NCBI GenBank assembly: GCA_036824045.1
Contig: DAITAZ010000076.1
Coordinates: 1 to 6,253 of the forward strand
Direction of reading: 5' to 3'
Source: DAITAZ01 sp036824045
GTDB taxonomy: Bacteria; Pseudomonadota; Gammaproteobacteria; Burkholderiales; Rhodocyclaceae
Length of the DNA stretch: 6,253 nt
Shown here: piece by piece, positions 6,177-6,253 of the stretch
Numbering within the stretch: position 1 is the stretch's first letter
How the letters are laid out: every line of letters starts with the position of its first letter
Notes under the pieces: model-generated
What the model was told of the DNA's origin: nothing
The model's database searches: none
What the model saw: only the letters and a program-made list of their open reading frames with translations
Made by a program: the position numbers and the translations under genes

Positions 6177-6206
6177 CTGGGCCGTGCTGGCTCTCTCGGG
6201 GCCCGG
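6177..6206. other. Imperfect inverted repeat after ratB, possible weak terminator
   Basis: CTGGGCC (6177-6183) can pair with GGCCCGG (6200-6206) with one G-T wobble across a 16-base loop. On the + strand it is followed only by TTT, not a long T-run, so it is at best a weak terminator for the ratA-ratB transcript. Confidence 0.22.
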
Positions 6207-6253
6207 TTTGAATTCTGGCTTTCGCTGAGTTTCAGGGGTTCTACGGACGCAGC

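Noticed and set aside
6208..6236. TTGAAT as a -35 element for a downstream gene
   Set aside because: No -10-like sequence is found 16-18 bases after it.
1..6253. CRISPR arrays, tRNA or ssrA genes, insertion sequences, phage or defence genes
   Set aside because: No regular direct repeats, cloverleaf-like sequence, terminal inverted repeats or transposase-like proteins were seen; apart from short spacers the window is filled by recognised genes.

Overview
The window looks like ordinary chromosomal DNA from a Gram-negative proteobacterium, most likely a betaproteobacterium. This rests on the divergent smpB / ratA-ratB arrangement, the sequence style of SmpB, RatA, RatB and the DUF1178 protein, and the presence of a lipoprotein adaptor with an RND inner-membrane pump. 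GC content looks to be in the high fifties by eye, with no obvious compositional break. I cannot name a genus. I see no insertion sequence, integrase, tRNA, rRNA, CRISPR array or phage gene.

Left part (1-4315, + strand): a drug-efflux style operon. It starts with the last 54 codons of a TetR-type repressor whose DNA-binding half lies before the window. Next come a 363-residue periplasmic adaptor lipoprotein (membrane fusion protein) and a 1021-residue RND permease of the HAE1/AcrB type. Both junctions are 4-base ATGA overlaps with a good Shine-Dalgarno inside the upstream gene, so the three genes are probably one translationally coupled transcript driven from a promoter upstream of the window. 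No outer-membrane channel gene is present, so the pump probably borrows a TolC-like partner from elsewhere.

Middle (4316-5325): a 101-base spacer carries a plausible promoter (TAGAAT) and a small inverted repeat. It is followed by a GTG-started DUF1178 gene, a conserved zinc-ribbon-like protein of unknown function. This gene converges, across 27 bases, on smpB on the - strand, which encodes the tmRNA partner for ribosome rescue.

Right part (5326-6253): an 82-base divergent spacer separates smpB from ratA-ratB. It holds -10-like elements for both directions only five bases apart, plus a short GC-rich hairpin. ratA encodes a START/COQ10-like protein. ratB encodes a RnfH/UPF0125 ubiquitin-like small protein, and its true start overlaps the end of ratA by 8 bases. 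The last 95 bases hold an imperfect inverted repeat and, on the - strand, a reading frame that may be the tail of a convergent gene.

I did not find a convincing new biological system. The most useful leads are the possible operator at the DUF1178 promoter, the compact divergent smpB/ratA control region and the self-contained repressor-pump operon without an outer-membrane partner.
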